Part shown: one piece after another, positions 26,764-35,864 of the stretch
Layout: each line of letters opens with the position of its first letter
Position numbering within the stretch: position 1 is the first letter of the stretch
Origin: an uncultured Christensenellaceae bacterium
Lineage (GTDB): Bacteria; Bacillota; Clostridia; Christensenellales; UBA3700
Assembly: GCA_944381365.1 (NCBI GenBank)
Contig: CALWKW010000001.1
Coordinates: 343,100-407,099 of the forward strand
Reading direction: 5' to 3'
DNA: 64,000 nucleotides
The notes under the pieces: generated by a model
Database searches by the model: none
Told to the model about the DNA's origin: nothing
Seen by the model: the letters and a program-made list of their open reading frames with translations, nothing else
Translations under genes and position numbers: made by a program

Positions 26764-27531
26764 ATGATAAATGTACTTATTTGCGGAATAGGCGGAAAAA
26801 TGGGACACAATGTCCTCGAATGCATATCTTCTTATGAGAATATGAAAGTGATAGGCGGTATCGACAAATTTGCCAATGCCGATTCATTCAGCGTGCCCGT
26901 TTATAAATCCGTATTCGATGTAAAAGACAAGGTTGATGTCATAATCGACTTTTCTCGTCCCGAAGCTTTAGACGATTTGTTGACTTATGCCACAAAGACA
27001 AATACTTCCCTCGTCTTGGCTACTACAGGCTATACAGACGAACAGCAAAAAGCCGTGGACGAAGCAAGCAAAAAGACTGCTATTTTCCAATCGAGCAATA
27101 TGTCTTTGGGCGTAAATCTTCTTATAGAATTGTGCCGCAAAGCCGCAGATTTTCTCGGCAATGCTTTTGAAGTAGAAATTATCGAACAGCATCACAACCG
27201 CAAGGTAGACGCACCTTCAGGCACAGCATTGTCTATCGCAAAAGCTATCAATGAGCAATTTGACAATTCAAAAGAGTTTGTCTACGGCAGACATGGCAAG
27301 GACGCAAAGCGTACTCCCAATGAGATTGGTATTCATGCCGTACGAGGCGGAACGATTGTGGGAAAACACGATGTGCTTTTTATCGGCAATGACGAAATAA
27401 TTACCCTTGCTCACGAAGCTCAGTCAAGAATGGTATTTGCTCAGGGTGCAGTAAAAGCAGCAGGCTTTGTCGCTTCCAAAAAATCAGGCAAATATTCTAT
27501 GAAAGAAATGCTTGCCGAGATAATGGATTAA
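26764..27531 (+). CDS. dapB: 4-hydroxy-tetrahydrodipicolinate reductase
   Basis: NAD(P)H-dependent reductase of 255 residues, next step of diaminopimelate synthesis. GIGGKMGHNVLE (near 7-18) binds the cofactor, DFSRPEAL near 63, TTGYTDEQ near 86, and the signature EIIEQHHNRKVDAPSGTAL near 139-157 carries the catalytic His and Lys. Start 26764 is set by AAAGGTG; an upstream in-frame ATG within dapA is unlikely. Last gene of the operon. Confidence 0.97.
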   Translation: MINVLICGIGGKMGHNVLECISSYENMKVIGGIDKFANADSFSVPVYKSVFDVKDKVDVIIDFSRPEALDDLLTYATKTNTSLVLATTGYTDEQQKAVDEASKKTAIFQSSNMSLGVNLLIELCRKAADFLGNAFEVEIIEQHHNRKVDAPSGTALSIAKAINEQFDNSKEFVYGRHGKDAKRTPNEIGIHAVRGGTIVGKHDVLFIGNDEIITLAHEAQSRMVFAQGAVKAAGFVASKKSGKYSMKEMLAEIMD

Positions 27532-27545
27532 TATGTTATAAAAGG

Positions 27546-27612
27546 TCGTACTTATGTACGAAAGTTTTGTCCTTTGGACAAAAAGAGCTGCCCTCAAGGC
27601 AGCTCTTTTATT
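27546..27612 (+). terminator. Three consecutive hairpins ending the dap operon
   Basis: TCGTAC/GTACGA (27546-27561), TTTTGTCC/GGACAAAA (27565-27583) and AAAGAGCTGCC/GGCAGCTCTTT (27582-27608) follow the dapB stop. The last is the classical terminator with a TTTTA tail; the first two may protect the 3' end or act as additional pause stems. Confidence 0.8.
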
Positions 27613-27712
27613 TGTTTTTATCTGTTGTTTATTGAATTTCATTGTATTAAAGTTTGATTATAAATTCAACAATTTTTATCTTTATCCAAGCTCAAAAGCT
27701 TTTCAGAATACT

Positions 27713-28261
27713 TTATTTTTTTGCGTCTTTTTCTTTTACAAGCTCTTCCAATGCCTGCTCGTATTTTTGATTGAGCTTTGCCACTTCTTCTCTGTGCTCC
27801 ATTTGCATTTTGAGCAAATCGCAGTCCAAAAGACAATTATCTTTATATACTCTTATTGCAAATTCTTTTGACGCTTTCAAAGTAAGCACTTCATACCAAG
27901 TAAACTGGCTGGGACTTTTTACGATATACTTTTTCCCGTCCTTTTCATAGCTGTATTCTATAAAGTACACAGCTACTTTGCCCGAGGTCTTTTCGGTGCC
28001 GTAAGACAAAAATGTCGCTGTAATGCTTTCTCCGAAAAGAATGGTATTTTCGTCTTTTTTTATTTTTACGAGTTTGAGCAAAGACATAATCGTGAGCAAA
28101 ACGCCTACTGCCAATGTTACCGCCGATACTACATAACTTGCTACTGACCATTCTTTTGCAAAATATCTGTAATATACCAGCAATACTATTCCGAGTATTA
28201 TTACTACTCCGCCGATTATCGCAGGCTTTATGACATTGTCTTTTGCATTAAGTTTTTTCAT
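27713..28261 (-). CDS. Two-span membrane protein with DUF3592-like outer segment
   Basis: 182 residues, unrecognised with certainty. Two membrane segments (near 12-32 and 42-64), then a beta-rich cytoplasmic or outer domain (GESITATFLSYGTEKTSG...YFIEYSYEKDGKKYIVKSPS) reminiscent of DUF3592, and a C-terminal helix of about 40 residues with heptad pattern (EHREEVAKLNQKYEQALEEL). It begins 1 bp after the zinc-ribbon gene, so it belongs to the dnaG-rpoD cluster transcript. No function assigned. Confidence 0.7.
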   Translation of the reverse strand: MKKLNAKDNVIKPAIIGGVVIILGIVLLVYYRYFAKEWSVASYVVSAVTLAVGVLLTIMSLLKLVKIKKDENTILFGESITATFLSYGTEKTSGKVAVYFIEYSYEKDGKKYIVKSPSQFTWYEVLTLKASKEFAIRVYKDNCLLDCDLLKMQMEHREEVAKLNQKYEQALEELVKEKDAKK

Positions 28262-28262
28262 A

Positions 28263-28967
28263 TTAATCCTTGATGTATATCAGTCTGCCGCAGTTGGGAC
28301 ATTCCTGAATTTTATTTTCGTGCAATTTATTGAGTACATCGCTTGCGACTTCCATACCGCAACCGCCGCAGCCCTTAGGTGCCACCAAAGGCACAAACAC
28401 AGGCACTCTCTTGTTTGCTCTTACTTTTTGATATCTTTCCATAAGCTCGGGGGCAATGCCTTGAGATATAGCTTTCATCTCTTTCATCAAAGCACTTGCG
28501 TCTACCGCCATCTTTTTCTTTAGCTCATTAAAAGCTTCGCTCGCTACTTTAAATCCCTTTGCCGCTTTTGTAGCTTGCTCAAATTCTTTTTTCTGATTGT
28601 TGTTGATATCATTGAGCTCTTTATTTCCTCTTACTATCTGAGCTTCGAGTTCTTCGAGTTTTTGCTCGAGTTTTTCAAGCTGCTTTGCAAAATAATCGAG
28701 TTGTTTTTCATCGCAATCTTTAAGCTCGCTGCTGAGGATTTCATCGATTTGCTTGCTTGTTTCCTCGAGTGCGGACATACTCTTTTTGATGTTTTCCATA
28801 GTATACTCTGCTACTTCATTCATTCTCGTAAGATTCTCATAAGATTGTTGTCCGGCTTGTTTATAAGCCATTATCTTTTTTCCCTCTTGACTTGACTTCA
28901 ATTCGTTTTCGAGTTTGATATACTTCATATCATACTCCTGATATTGCAAAATCTTGTCTATACTCAT
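28263..28967 (-). CDS. Coiled-coil zinc-ribbon protein (CdsZ/C4-type)
   Basis: 234 residues: a long antiparallel coiled coil (about 10-170) followed by a C4 zinc ribbon with CGGCGMEV near 200 and CPNCGRLIY near 223. This is the conserved C4-type zinc-ribbon family found beside nif3/trmK and rpoD in many bacteria; it is thought to act in RNA or stable-RNA metabolism or as a chaperone-like clamp, but its role is not established. Start behind AAAGGAG. Its position next to the trmK-nif3 gene agrees with the usual synteny. Confidence 0.88.
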   Translation of the reverse strand: MSIDKILQYQEYDMKYIKLENELKSSQEGKKIMAYKQAGQQSYENLTRMNEVAEYTMENIKKSMSALEETSKQIDEILSSELKDCDEKQLDYFAKQLEKLEQKLEELEAQIVRGNKELNDINNNQKKEFEQATKAAKGFKVASEAFNELKKKMAVDASALMKEMKAISQGIAPELMERYQKVRANKRVPVFVPLVAPKGCGGCGMEVASDVLNKLHENKIQECPNCGRLIYIKD

Positions 28968-28999
28968 ATTAATCTCCTTTCCACTTAAAGTGGCAGTAA

Positions 29000-30406
29000 T
29001 TACCCGATACTTTTGTAAGGGTCTATATCTTTTTCGCTTATCTTCAAAAAGTCTCCGAATTTGTCTTCAAGCCACGACTTAAAGATATCTATGCAGAAGA
29101 TTTCGCTTGTATAATGCCCTACATCTACCAAAGCAATTTTATAATCTTTTATTTTTAGTGCAATGGACAATTTGCTTTCACCGCCCACTATACAATCTAT
29201 ATCATTGTTTTTTGCATATTCCACGAGTTCGTCATCTCTTGCTCCGGCACCCGTACATACGGCTACTTTTTTTATAATTTTGTCATCATCGCCCACATAT
29301 TTGACATTTTTATCTTTTAATTCGTCAGCTACCGTCTTTGCCCATTCTTTTAAGCAAAGAGGCTTTTTCAGACTTCCTTCTCTTGCACATCCGTCAATGA
29401 TTTTGATGTTTTTAAGTCCCAAAAGGTTTGACACAAAATCATTCAATCCTTCTTTACAACAATCGAGATTTGTATGACAGCTGTACAAGTTTATTTTGTA
29501 ATCCTCGGCTTTTGCCAAAATAGATTTAGTATAATCGTCTATTTCTTCGCCAAACACAGAAGGATGATGCGTGAGCAAAAGATTGCATTCTTTTTCTCTT
29601 GCTTCTTCAAGCGTAGCAAAACTCACATTCTGAGCAAGCAAAACACCTCTTAATGAATCCTCATCGTTTCCCTGATTGAGCCCCGCACTGTCAAAATCGA
29701 GCATCAAAGAAAGCGGTGCATGCTTTTCTATCTCTTTTATAATGTCTTTTACTTTTATATCCTTTGTTTGCATACAATATTTAAAGATATTGGCTATCGT
29801 CTTTGCTTGTTCGCTCTTTTGCTCATAATCTTTGAGCTTAGAGTATTTTTGTCTTATGTGGCGACTGTAAATCATAAAGTCGTCTGTATATGTATTGAGA
29901 CCTGTATAAAGCTGTCTTTCGGATATTTTGCAATCTTTGCCCGTATTCTTCAAAGCCACGATGATATCATAAAACTTTCCGCTTTCATACACAAGATAAT
30001 CTTTTTCGATGAAAAAATCGTGTTGAGATAAAAAAGCTCTAAGTTCTATCGTGTTGCGATGAGCGACCAAAACAAATCTGCATATACCTTTCAAATCCAT
30101 AGACAATATGCTCATTATCTCGTTTCCGCCCATACCGGCAATGACCGCACAGTCGACTTCTTTGTAATTCAAAGGTCTTAATCCGTCTCCCAATCGGCAT
30201 TGCATATTTTTGATATTATATTGCAAAGCAAGTTTTTTTGCTTTTTCAAGCGAATCTTTTGATATATCGCAAGCAATCACATTTTTTACCTTGCCTTCGA
30301 GAATACTCGCTACCGAAACTTTTCCGTGGTCGCAACCTATATCGGCAAGAGTCTTGCCTTGGACTTCGTTGACTACTGCTCTAAGCCTTTTGTCAAGTTT
30401 TATCAT
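29000..30406 (-). CDS. Fused TrmK tRNA methyltransferase and Nif3-like protein
   Basis: 468 residues in one frame. Residues 1 to about 215 match TrmK, the tRNA(adenine-22-N1) methyltransferase: LADIGCDHGKVSV (SAM loop, near 20-32), CRLGDGL near 70 and AVIAGMGGNEI near 88-98, the family signature, followed by its C-terminal helical bundle. Residues about 217-465 match the Nif3/YqfO dinuclear-metal family: LLLTHHPSVF (metal His pair), CHTNLDCCKEGLND and LVDVGHYTSE. In B. subtilis the two are separate adjacent genes (yqfN, yqfO), so this is a gene fusion with no stop between. The start codon has only a weak AGAAG site and follows rpoD by 23 bp, suggesting coupling. The biochemical role of Nif3 proteins is unsettled. 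Confidence 0.9.
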   Translation of the reverse strand: MIKLDKRLRAVVNEVQGKTLADIGCDHGKVSVASILEGKVKNVIACDISKDSLEKAKKLALQYNIKNMQCRLGDGLRPLNYKEVDCAVIAGMGGNEIMSILSMDLKGICRFVLVAHRNTIELRAFLSQHDFFIEKDYLVYESGKFYDIIVALKNTGKDCKISERQLYTGLNTYTDDFMIYSRHIRQKYSKLKDYEQKSEQAKTIANIFKYCMQTKDIKVKDIIKEIEKHAPLSLMLDFDSAGLNQGNDEDSLRGVLLAQNVSFATLEEAREKECNLLLTHHPSVFGEEIDDYTKSILAKAEDYKINLYSCHTNLDCCKEGLNDFVSNLLGLKNIKIIDGCAREGSLKKPLCLKEWAKTVADELKDKNVKYVGDDDKIIKKVAVCTGAGARDDELVEYAKNNDIDCIVGGESKLSIALKIKDYKIALVDVGHYTSEIFCIDIFKSWLEDKFGDFLKISEKDIDPYKSIG

Positions 30407-30429
30407 AACAAAACTATCTTCTAGCCGAC

Positions 30430-31527
30430 TTATACTTTGCCGATATAATCTTTGAGCTTTTTGGTGCGGTTGGGATGACGCAACTTTCTCAAAGCCTTTG
30501 CTTCTATCTGACGGATACGCTCTCTCGTAACATTGAATTCTCTGCCTACTTCTTCGAGTGTCTTGGGACGAGCGTCATCGAGACCGTATCTCTTTCTGAT
30601 TACTTCGTTTTCTCTTGGAGTAAGCGAGCTCAATACTTCGAGCAAATGCTCTTTGAGCATTTTTGTCTCTGCTTTTTCAGCAGGAGAAGCAGATGTATTG
30701 TCTTCGATAAAATCGCCGAGGTGGCTGTCTTCTTCCTCACCGATAGGCTTTTCCAAAGATACGGGATCCTGAGCAATTTTTTGAATCTCGATTACCTTTT
30801 CTTCAGTAATGCCCATCTTTTCGGCTATTTCGGCAGTGGTAGGTTCTCTTCCGAGAGTCTGCAAAAGTTGTCTTGCTACTCTGCCTGTCTTGTTTATAGT
30901 TTCTACCATGTGCACGGGAATACGGATTGTTCTCGCCTGATCGGCTATAGCACGAGTGATTGATTGCTTAATCCACCATGTAGCATAAGTAGAAAACTTG
31001 AACCCTTTGGTGTGGTCAAATTTTTCTACGGCTTTCATAAGACCGAGATTTCCTTCCTGAATGAGGTCCAAAAACTGCATACCTCTTCCTACATATCTCT
31101 TTGCGATAGAAACTACGAGACGGAGATTGGCTTCGCTCAATCTGTTTTTGGCAGCCACATCGCCTTCGCTCATTCTCTTTGCAAGTTCTATTTCCTCATC
31201 GGGTTTGAGCAAAGGTACTTGTCCTATATCTTTAAGATACATCTTGACAGAGTCATCGGTGGTAGCATCGATATTGTCAAAGGCAATGCCTTTCATATCG
31301 TCATCGCTGTCCTCTTCGATTTCCACGCCCTTTTCCTTGAGAATTTCATATACAAGGCTGAGCTCATCGGGTTGGAGAGCCAGCTTGTCCGTGAGTTTTT
31401 CAAACTCACTCATCGTCAAGGTTTTGTTTTTGTAGTTGTTGGCAATCTTCTTGGCTTCGTTTCTGACTTTTTCTTCTCTTTGAGCCGTCTTGTCACTAAC
31501 TTCTACTTTGTCTTTTTTGTCTTCCAT
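30430..31527 (-). CDS. rpoD: Primary sigma factor SigA (RpoD)
   Basis: Housekeeping sigma-70 factor of 365 residues, short as in Firmicutes. Region 1.1 is reduced (1-80), region 1.2 is [14 protein letters not shown] near 95, region 2 [25 protein letters not shown] and [22 protein letters not shown] (promoter melting and -10 recognition), region 3 [16 protein letters not shown], and region 4 with [20 protein letters not shown], the -35 helix-turn-helix near 330. Start behind TTTGGAGG. Downstream of dnaG as in the macromolecular-synthesis operon of many bacteria. Confidence 0.98.
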   Translation of the reverse strand: MEDKKDKVEVSDKTAQREEKVRNEAKKIANNYKNKTLTMSEFEKLTDKLALQPDELSLVYEILKEKGVEIEEDSDDDMKGIAFDNIDATTDDSVKMYLKDIGQVPLLKPDEEIELAKRMSEGDVAAKNRLSEANLRLVVSIAKRYVGRGMQFLDLIQEGNLGLMKAVEKFDHTKGFKFSTYATWWIKQSITRAIADQARTIRIPVHMVETINKTGRVARQLLQTLGREPTTAEIAEKMGITEEKVIEIQKIAQDPVSLEKPIGEEEDSHLGDFIEDNTSASPAEKAETKMLKEHLLEVLSSLTPRENEVIRKRYGLDDARPKTLEEVGREFNVTRERIRQIEAKALRKLRHPNRTKKLKDYIGKV

Positions 31528-31557
31528 ACATCCTCCAAATATCTTTTGTGAAGTGAT

Positions 31558-33291
31558 TTACTGTTTTTTTGTTTGGGCGAGCTGACTTATCATTATGTAT
31601 CTGGCTTCTTCATCCTGTTCGCTGTCAATAGCCTTTGTCAAAGCCCTCTTTCTTTTTTTGTCGCCCTCTTTTATGATTTTTTTGACGCAATCGTCAAAAT
31701 ATGTATTGGCGATTTCATCGCCTATTTTACTACCTTCATCGAGTACAGGTCTTACTTCGATATTGTTTTCTTCCTCTTTCATCAATTCTTCTAATGTATT
31801 GAGTCCGCTGTCTTTCTTTGCCCTGTACAAATCATAAAGGCTTTTTTGATTTGCATCCGTGATATATTGGGACAAATCGCAATCGCATTTTGCGTTTTCC
31901 ACTCCTCCAAACAATCCGTAAAGCACATATCTTACCGCTCTGTCAAAAGCCGTCATGCTCACATTATTCTCTGGTTTTGCTATCTGGATTACAGGTGTTT
32001 CGCTTTGGTCGAATTGTTGTTTTAATGTCTCTATGCTAAGTCCCGTCTGCTTGGATACATAACCTATGTATGCCTCTATCATTGCGGGATCTTCAAGCAC
32101 CTTGATTGTATTCATTGCTTCTACTGCATACTTGCCTTTTTCCTGAGGCGAGGACATATCGTACTTTGAAGCAATCACATTGAGCTTATGCTCAAAGAGA
32201 GGTTTTGCCTCTACAAGCAATTTGAGATAGCTGTCTTTTCCGTACTTTCTGACATATTCATCGGGGTCGAGATTGTCGGGAAGGCTGACTACTCTCACAT
32301 CGAGTCCTTCGGCATAGAGTATATCCAATCCTCTCATCGTAGCTTTTTGACCTGCACTGTCGCCGTCATAACAAATTATCACTTTGTTGACATATCTTTT
32401 TATGAGTTTTGATTGCTCGACAGTCAGTGCCGTACCCATTGACGCTATGGCATTTCTGACACCGCTTTGGAAAAGCGAAATGACATCCATATATCCTTCT
32501 ACCATAATGAGTTCGTTTACAGGTTCTTCGAGTTTTAATCTCTTGACTGAGTGCTGACCGAATATTTCTTTTGACTTGTTGAAGAGAATAGTCTCTCTCG
32601 TGTTTTTGTATTTAGGCTTGCTGTCGTCAAGCACACGACCGCCGAAAGCAATGACTTGTTTTAGGTTGTTGATAATAGGCACTATAAGTCTTCCTGCCAT
32701 AGTATCTATGCAAGAGCCGTTTTGCGACATGTCCGTAAGACCTGCTTCCTGCATCTCTTCTTTGGTATATCCTTTCGAGATAAGATAAGCGACAAGCTGT
32801 TGTTTTCCTATCGAATAACCAAGACCGAATATACGGGCTGTCTGAGCGGATATTCCTCTTTTGAGCAAATATTCTCTTGCAGGTTTTCCTGCGTCTCCCA
32901 TAAGGTTTAAGTGAAAATAATTGGCTGTCTCTCTCATCATTTCATAAAGCTTGTCCTTATGTTTTTTGAGAGCAGAATTGCCGTCTCTTTTTGAAAAATC
33001 AGGGATTTCGACATGATATTTGTCTGCGAGAATTTTTACGGCACCCATAAAATCGGTATGCTCAATCTCTTGAACAAAAGTGATGACATCGCCACCCACA
33101 TGGCAACCGAAACAATAATAAGTCTGAGTCTGGGAATGAACACAAAAAGAAGGAGTTTTTTCGTGATGAAAGGGACAGCATGCCCATTTTCTGCTGCCTT
33201 TTTCTTCCAGATGCACATAGGAAGAAACCACTTCTGATATGTCGACCTTTGATTTTAATTTTTCAAGCCATTCGGAAAAAACTTCCGCCAT
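31558..33291 (-). CDS. dnaG: DNA primase
   Basis: Primase of 577 residues that makes RNA primers at the replication fork. The N-terminal CHC2 zinc finger is CCPFHHEKTPSF (near 38-49) and YYCFGCHVGG (near 58-67). The TOPRIM core has LIMVEGYMD near 260 and VIICYDGDSAGQKAT near 308, with the catalytic acids. The C-terminal helicase-binding part is short and diverged. Start 33291 is set by GGAA upstream and the family N terminus; the ATG at 33360 would add a hydrophobic leader. First gene of the dnaG-rpoD cluster, with TATAAT about 25 nt upstream. Confidence 0.97.
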   Translation of the reverse strand: MAEVFSEWLEKLKSKVDISEVVSSYVHLEEKGSRKWACCPFHHEKTPSFCVHSQTQTYYCFGCHVGGDVITFVQEIEHTDFMGAVKILADKYHVEIPDFSKRDGNSALKKHKDKLYEMMRETANYFHLNLMGDAGKPAREYLLKRGISAQTARIFGLGYSIGKQQLVAYLISKGYTKEEMQEAGLTDMSQNGSCIDTMAGRLIVPIINNLKQVIAFGGRVLDDSKPKYKNTRETILFNKSKEIFGQHSVKRLKLEEPVNELIMVEGYMDVISLFQSGVRNAIASMGTALTVEQSKLIKRYVNKVIICYDGDSAGQKATMRGLDILYAEGLDVRVVSLPDNLDPDEYVRKYGKDSYLKLLVEAKPLFEHKLNVIASKYDMSSPQEKGKYAVEAMNTIKVLEDPAMIEAYIGYVSKQTGLSIETLKQQFDQSETPVIQIAKPENNVSMTAFDRAVRYVLYGLFGGVENAKCDCDLSQYITDANQKSLYDLYRAKKDSGLNTLEELMKEEENNIEVRPVLDEGSKIGDEIANTYFDDCVKKIIKEGDKKRKRALTKAIDSEQDEEARYIMISQLAQTKKQ

Positions 33292-33479
33292 TTTTACACA
33301 CTTTTCCTTTAGTATTATACACTTAATTATACGATAACCAAATAGTTTTTTCCTATACATAATTTTAAATTTTTAATTAAAATTTAACTTCAATCTATAT
33401 TTTCTCCCCTTATTTTGCACAATTTTAACCTATGATTAAGCAATTTTCCCTCTATGTGTGCGTAATATAAAATTTTATA

Positions 33480-33508
33480 TTGACAAAATCGTTCAAATTT
33501 TATAAAAT
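33480..33508 (+). promoter_or_regulatory. dgt promoter placed for a leaderless mRNA
   Basis: TTGACA (33480-33485), 17-bp spacer, TAAAAT (33503-33508). Only 6 nt (ATAATT) separate the -10 box from the ATG, so the first transcribed base should be the A of the start codon. Confidence 0.75.
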
Positions 33509-33514
33509 ATAATT

Positions 33515-34519
33515 ATGGAAAATATCAGACAACATATATGTGAAATAGAAAAACTTACTCTCGGAAAATATGCCACTTTGTCACAAAACACAAAAGGCAG
33601 ATTAAAGCCTTGTGAGCCTTGCGATTTGAGAAGCGAATTTCAAAGAGACCGAGACAGAATTTTGCATTGCAAGTCTTTTAGAAGACTAAAGCACAAGACG
33701 CAGGTATTTCTCTCTCCCGAAGGCGATCATTACCGCACCCGACTCACGCATACTCTGGAAGTCTCTCAGATAGGACGCACCATAGCAAGAGCTTTGCGTC
33801 TCAACGAAGACTTGGTAGAAGCTATCGCACTCGGGCACGATTTGGGACATACCCCTTTCGGCCATGCTGGAGAAAGAAAACTCAATGAACTAGTCGAGGG
33901 AGGATTTGTGCACAGCCTACAAAGTCTCAGAGTCGTGGATTTGCTTGAAAACAACAGCAAAGGGCTCAATCTCACATTTGAAGTAAGAGATGGCATTGCA
34001 AATCACAAATATCATGACAAACCTGCCACATTAGAAGGAGAAATAGTAAAATATGCCGACAGATTCGCATATATCAACCATGATATAGAAGATGCCATAA
34101 GAGGCGGTGTTTTGAGTGAAGATGTACTTCCAAAAGACACGATAGAAGTATTGGGAAATACAAAATCAAGACGAATCAACAATATGATTCGTGATATGGT
34201 AGAATACAGCTTTGACAAGCCTTTTATAAAGCAATCTCCCCTTTTCGAGCAAGCGACAGAAAAACTTCATTCTTTTATGTTTGAAGAAGTATATCTCAAC
34301 CCCAAGGCAAAAAGTCAGGAAGTAAAAGCCGTAAAAATGATAGAATTGATATTTGATTTTTATCTCAAAAATCTCGACAAACTGCCTGATTTTTATAAGT
34401 CGCTTTTGAATGACAATGCTCCCGACAGAGTCGTGTGCGATTATATAGCGTCATTTACGGACAGATATTGTATCAAGGTATTTGAAAAGCTCTTTATCCC
34501 CAACGAATGGGATATTTGA
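33515..34519 (+). CDS. dgt: dGTP triphosphohydrolase-like protein
   Basis: HD-domain dNTPase of 334 residues that hydrolyses dGTP (or other dNTPs) to the nucleoside and triphosphate, controlling the dNTP pool. The family N terminus FQRDRDRILHCKSFRRLKHK is near 43-62, the HD metal site is RLTHTLEVSQI (near 78-88) and ALGHDLGHTPFGHAGE (near 108-123), and a further Asp lies in KYADRFAYINHDIED near 180-194. ATG 33515 matches the usual start, yet there is no Shine-Dalgarno and the promoter is exactly at leaderless distance. Single gene. Confidence 0.95.
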   Translation: MENIRQHICEIEKLTLGKYATLSQNTKGRLKPCEPCDLRSEFQRDRDRILHCKSFRRLKHKTQVFLSPEGDHYRTRLTHTLEVSQIGRTIARALRLNEDLVEAIALGHDLGHTPFGHAGERKLNELVEGGFVHSLQSLRVVDLLENNSKGLNLTFEVRDGIANHKYHDKPATLEGEIVKYADRFAYINHDIEDAIRGGVLSEDVLPKDTIEVLGNTKSRRINNMIRDMVEYSFDKPFIKQSPLFEQATEKLHSFMFEEVYLNPKAKSQEVKAVKMIELIFDFYLKNLDKLPDFYKSLLNDNAPDRVVCDYIASFTDRYCIKVFEKLFIPNEWDI

Positions 34520-34601
34520 TTTTTAAATCAAATCAAAGCATAAAATTACAATTAAAAACAATTCTAGAGTTTTTTGATAATATATAAATTCAGTTAATAT
34601 C

Positions 34602-34640
34602 AAAGACAAAGGCTTGCCATACAGCAAGCCTTTGTCTTTT
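34602..34640. terminator. Bidirectional terminator between dgt and the anti-sigma-like gene
   Basis: A 16-bp perfect stem with arms AAAGACAAAGGCTTGC (34602-34617) and its complement (34624-34639), loop CATACA, T runs on both strands between two convergent genes. Confidence 0.9.
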
Positions 34641-34664
34641 TCAGAGGTATTACAAATAATGTAA

Positions 34665-35864
34665 TCAATTTGCCCTTAAATATATTATTACCTGATCTTG
34701 GAAAGTCAGCGTAACTTTATCTTTTTCATATTTTATATAAATCTCCCAATCCGCATATATGCCTTCCATATATATTCTTGTCTTTCCGTCCACGATTATG
34801 GGATAATAATACGATACGCCGCCTTCTATATTATGAGCTTCGATGACATCCTTTTTTATTTGCACTATCGTATTGTCACCGGCAGCCGAGATATATGTGC
34901 CATGATATTCCTCAGGTATTTCGTATTTTGTATAAATATTTTCGGGACCGCCAGACCATTTTGCCACGAGCTTTATGTCTCCGACCATCGTTATTCCGTT
35001 GCCAACATATATTTCCTGACCGTCGACAATCATATACCAGCCTTCGAATTTATAAAGAGTTTTTTTCAATTCGGGAAGCTGAACATATTGGTCTTTTTCG
35101 TATATATACGATGTTTCGATATAATCTATACCGCCGTAGTCGGTTTCCAAATATCCGCCTTGAGGATCGAGTTCGAGCGTATATTTTTCTTTTGAATTGA
35201 CAAGTCCAGCATTTATCACCGAGCCGTCCGTAAGGATAACTATCATATACCCTTCGTCGTCGATATACATATCCTTTATTCCGACACCTTGTTCGCCTTT
35301 GAACAACGATGAAGGCAATGTCTGAGTCGTGCCATCGCTGTATGATATGATAAGGTCGCCGTTTTCGCCTACCGCAATAGATGTAATGCCCTTGTTGAAA
35401 TCTCCTTCGACTTTACCTGCACTTATTTCTGTTCCGTCAGCAAAAATCAATGTGAGATTGCCCTCTTCGTCCATTTTTACGGTATTGATATAAGAAAATA
35501 CTTTCAAAAACTCTTCATAAGTACCCGTATATCCGCCTTTCACGGCTATTTCATAAGCCATTTCCGCCGTCCAGACTCTGTTTATCGTTTGTTTGCTTTC
35601 TTCATTGTTGTTTTGCTTGCTATTTATAAAAGCCACGGGGAAAGCCACCGCAAAAACCAATACCACGACACACAACGCAACAATCAATGCCACAGCGTAT
35701 TTTGGCATACCAATATGTCTTTGATAAGATTTTTGCATATCAGATGAATTTTCCGAAGAAGTCTCAGTGTTTTTTATCGCCAATTTGTTCAAATCCTTGT
35801 CAGGTTTGTTCGCTTTGGACTGAACATATTCATTCATCAATTTATCAAATTCTTTATCGCTCAT
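34665..35864 (-). CDS. Putative membrane anti-sigma factor with InlB-like repeat domain
   Basis: 399 residues. A cytoplasmic part of about 55 residues (MSDKEFDKLMNEYVQ...), one membrane segment near 56-79 (YAVALIVALCVVVLVFAVAFPVAF), then a large outer part. Outer region: two beta segments of the type G-x-S/NGDLIISYSDGTTQTL near 150-175 and DEGYMIVILTDGSVINAG near 190-210, joined by KGEQGVGIKDMYID, and an InlB/Listeria-Bacteroides-type repeat (LDPQGGYLE...KFEGWYM...LVAKWSG, near 230-310). Its ATG overlaps the stop of the ECF sigma gene (ATGA). That pairing, plus topology, suggests an anti-sigma factor sensing the envelope; no classical ZAS domain is visible, so the role is inferred. Confidence 0.65.
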   Translation of the reverse strand: MSDKEFDKLMNEYVQSKANKPDKDLNKLAIKNTETSSENSSDMQKSYQRHIGMPKYAVALIVALCVVVLVFAVAFPVAFINSKQNNNEESKQTINRVWTAEMAYEIAVKGGYTGTYEEFLKVFSYINTVKMDEEGNLTLIFADGTEISAGKVEGDFNKGITSIAVGENGDLIISYSDGTTQTLPSSLFKGEQGVGIKDMYIDDEGYMIVILTDGSVINAGLVNSKEKYTLELDPQGGYLETDYGGIDYIETSYIYEKDQYVQLPELKKTLYKFEGWYMIVDGQEIYVGNGITMVGDIKLVAKWSGGPENIYTKYEIPEEYHGTYISAAGDNTIVQIKKDVIEAHNIEGGVSYYYPIIVDGKTRIYMEGIYADWEIYIKYEKDKVTLTFQDQVIIYLRAN

